Assembly: GCF_017562075.2 (NCBI RefSeq) | Contig: NC_054084.1 | Span: 2,646,001 to 2,710,000 of the forward strand | DNA from: Anopheles merus | Lineage: Eukaryota > Arthropoda > Insecta > Diptera > Culicidae | Length of the DNA: 64,000 nt | Direction: 5' to 3' | Part shown: piece by piece, positions 62,879 through 64,000 of the stretch | Layout: the number at the start of each line of letters is the position of its first letter | How positions within the stretch are numbered: position 1 is the stretch's first letter | Notes under the pieces: generated by a model | What the model was told of the DNA's origin: nothing | What the model saw: the letters and a program-made list of their open reading frames with translations, nothing else | Database searches by the model: none | Made by a program: the position numbers and the translations under genes

Positions 62879-64000
62879 AAGAGATAAAAAATGCCATCCC
62901 ATACCATTGGAGGGAGGGCAGTAGTCGGGAAAACATCATTAGCTGCTGCGGGAAGAATTCAAACGCTCCCGCCTCCCTCCCAATCCTTGCGATCTCTCTA
63001 CCCTAGCACTATGCCTTCTCTATTAAAGACATTGATGGACGCTCCAATCTCTTCATCTCGCAGCATTTTTCGAGCGTCCTTCTCTGGCATGGCACAACAT
63101 AATTCTTCTATTTCGTTTCTTTTCCCGTTTTTTAAGTTGTTGCTGTTGTTGTTGTTGTCTCTCAACCTTTTCCTCTTGGAAACTTGGACGGTTAGACGCT
63201 GGTGTAGCTTTTACCGCGCGCTGACTTAACGCTTTTGTTGAGTTTGAGTGCATACACCGGAGGAGAATGGAAGAGGGAAATAAAGCTAAAAAAACACACA
63301 CACATAGAGCGAGAGCAGTGTAGACTTAAGGAAGGTTCAGCTTTTTGTTTCGTTTTGCTAGTTGTTTTCCTCCCTAGGCAAGTGTTTGCCGGTTTGGACG
63401 CTGTTGCTTGGTGAGACGAAACAAAAAAACAGCTTCTGCCGGCTGCTCTGCTCTGCTCGAAAGTATTTGTATTTCACACCGAACTATGCGTAACACCCTC
63501 TCCGCTGGTGCTGCTGCCTGCTGCCTGTACTCTCATCATCATCATTACTATTATTACTGTTATTGGTATTATAATAAATGTTCTATTTCGCTTCATTTTT
63601 AAGTCAAAATGACTCGAAACAAAGAACGCGAAAAACAGCCCTCCCTTTCCGACACAGGCCTCTGAGGAGCACGGAGCACGCCACTTTTCGCCTTTGCTTT
63701 ACCGAAAAACCGCCCCGGCCGAACTTGCTGGTATGCTGCGGAATGGAGGGCAGTACAGTGCCGCGTGATGCTGATTTCGCTCCGTTGGAAACATTTTCGA
63801 AACGAAACAAAACACAGCCTCAAACGGCACACACACACACAGAGACTCAGACTCAGACAAAACATGTGACTGTGGGATGCTTTTTGGGAGAAGAATCACT
63901 TCGCCCGAAGGAAACTTGAAGGGGCAGAGCATAGGAGAGATAAGCAAGATCGAAAAAGGGGCACACCAAGCGGATGGAGCGGAGAGCAAAGGGCTGGAGG

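Larger units (their letters stand above)
52874..64000. other. Region upstream of the dachsous coding exon, probable 5' intron
   Basis: No gene is supported. If the acceptor at 52874 is real, this is intron 1 of dachsous, with the first exon inside it or beyond base 64000. It holds a perfect 20-bp palindrome (54241-54260), a 42-nt (AG) tract (62834-62875), several shorter GA and CA tracts that could attract GAGA-type factors, and one minus-strand ORF with a poly(A) hexamer (59929-60165) of uncertain meaning. Confidence 0.6.

Overview
The window looks like nuclear DNA from a mosquito, most likely Anopheles or a close relative. The evidence is a Dachsous cadherin exon close to the fly protein, a family of small Kazal inhibitors with the dipteran CxCPRIY-type loop, moderate GC content, and introns crowded with CA/GT, GA and CAG-type microsatellites. 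The species assignment is inference; no database search was possible.

Almost the whole window belongs to one minus-strand gene, dachsous (ds), a giant protocadherin of the Fat/Dachsous planar-polarity and Hippo growth pathway. The large coding exon at 50735-52564 carries the start codon, the signal sequence, five complete cadherin repeats and the beginning of a sixth. The protein resumes in frame at 122-1, where the sixth repeat continues off the window edge. Between them is a phase-0 intron of 50,612 nt (123-50734) with good GT/AG ends. Upstream of the start codon, a strong acceptor at 52874-52875 suggests a spliced leader, so 52874-64000 would be 5' intron or upstream flank. The leader piece kept in the coding exon contains two short upstream ORFs.

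Nested in the big intron, on the same strand, is a tandem array of five Kazal-type serine protease inhibitor genes (19.7-23.6 kb) spaced about 0.8-1.0 kb apart. Each encodes a signal peptide plus one six-cysteine Kazal domain. The predicted specificity residue (P1) differs between copies: Arg, (Leu), Met, Leu, Leu. The second copy is decaying: it has a lost cysteine, a lost stop codon, a poly(A) signal inside the ORF and no promoter module. The third and fourth copies share a GATA-plus-TATA promoter; the fifth keeps the GATA site but not the TATA box.

Three weaker objects flank the array. At 18485-18799 is a small single-membrane-span protein, possibly NDUFA4/MLRQ-like. At about 19.3 kb is a possible retroelement zinc-knuckle remnant. 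At 24153-24384 on the + strand is a signal peptide followed by a protein-like reading frame one base out of register. The rest of the intron and the 5' region hold no gene I can support; they contain microsatellites, two long G tracts and AT-rich islands that could be regulatory.
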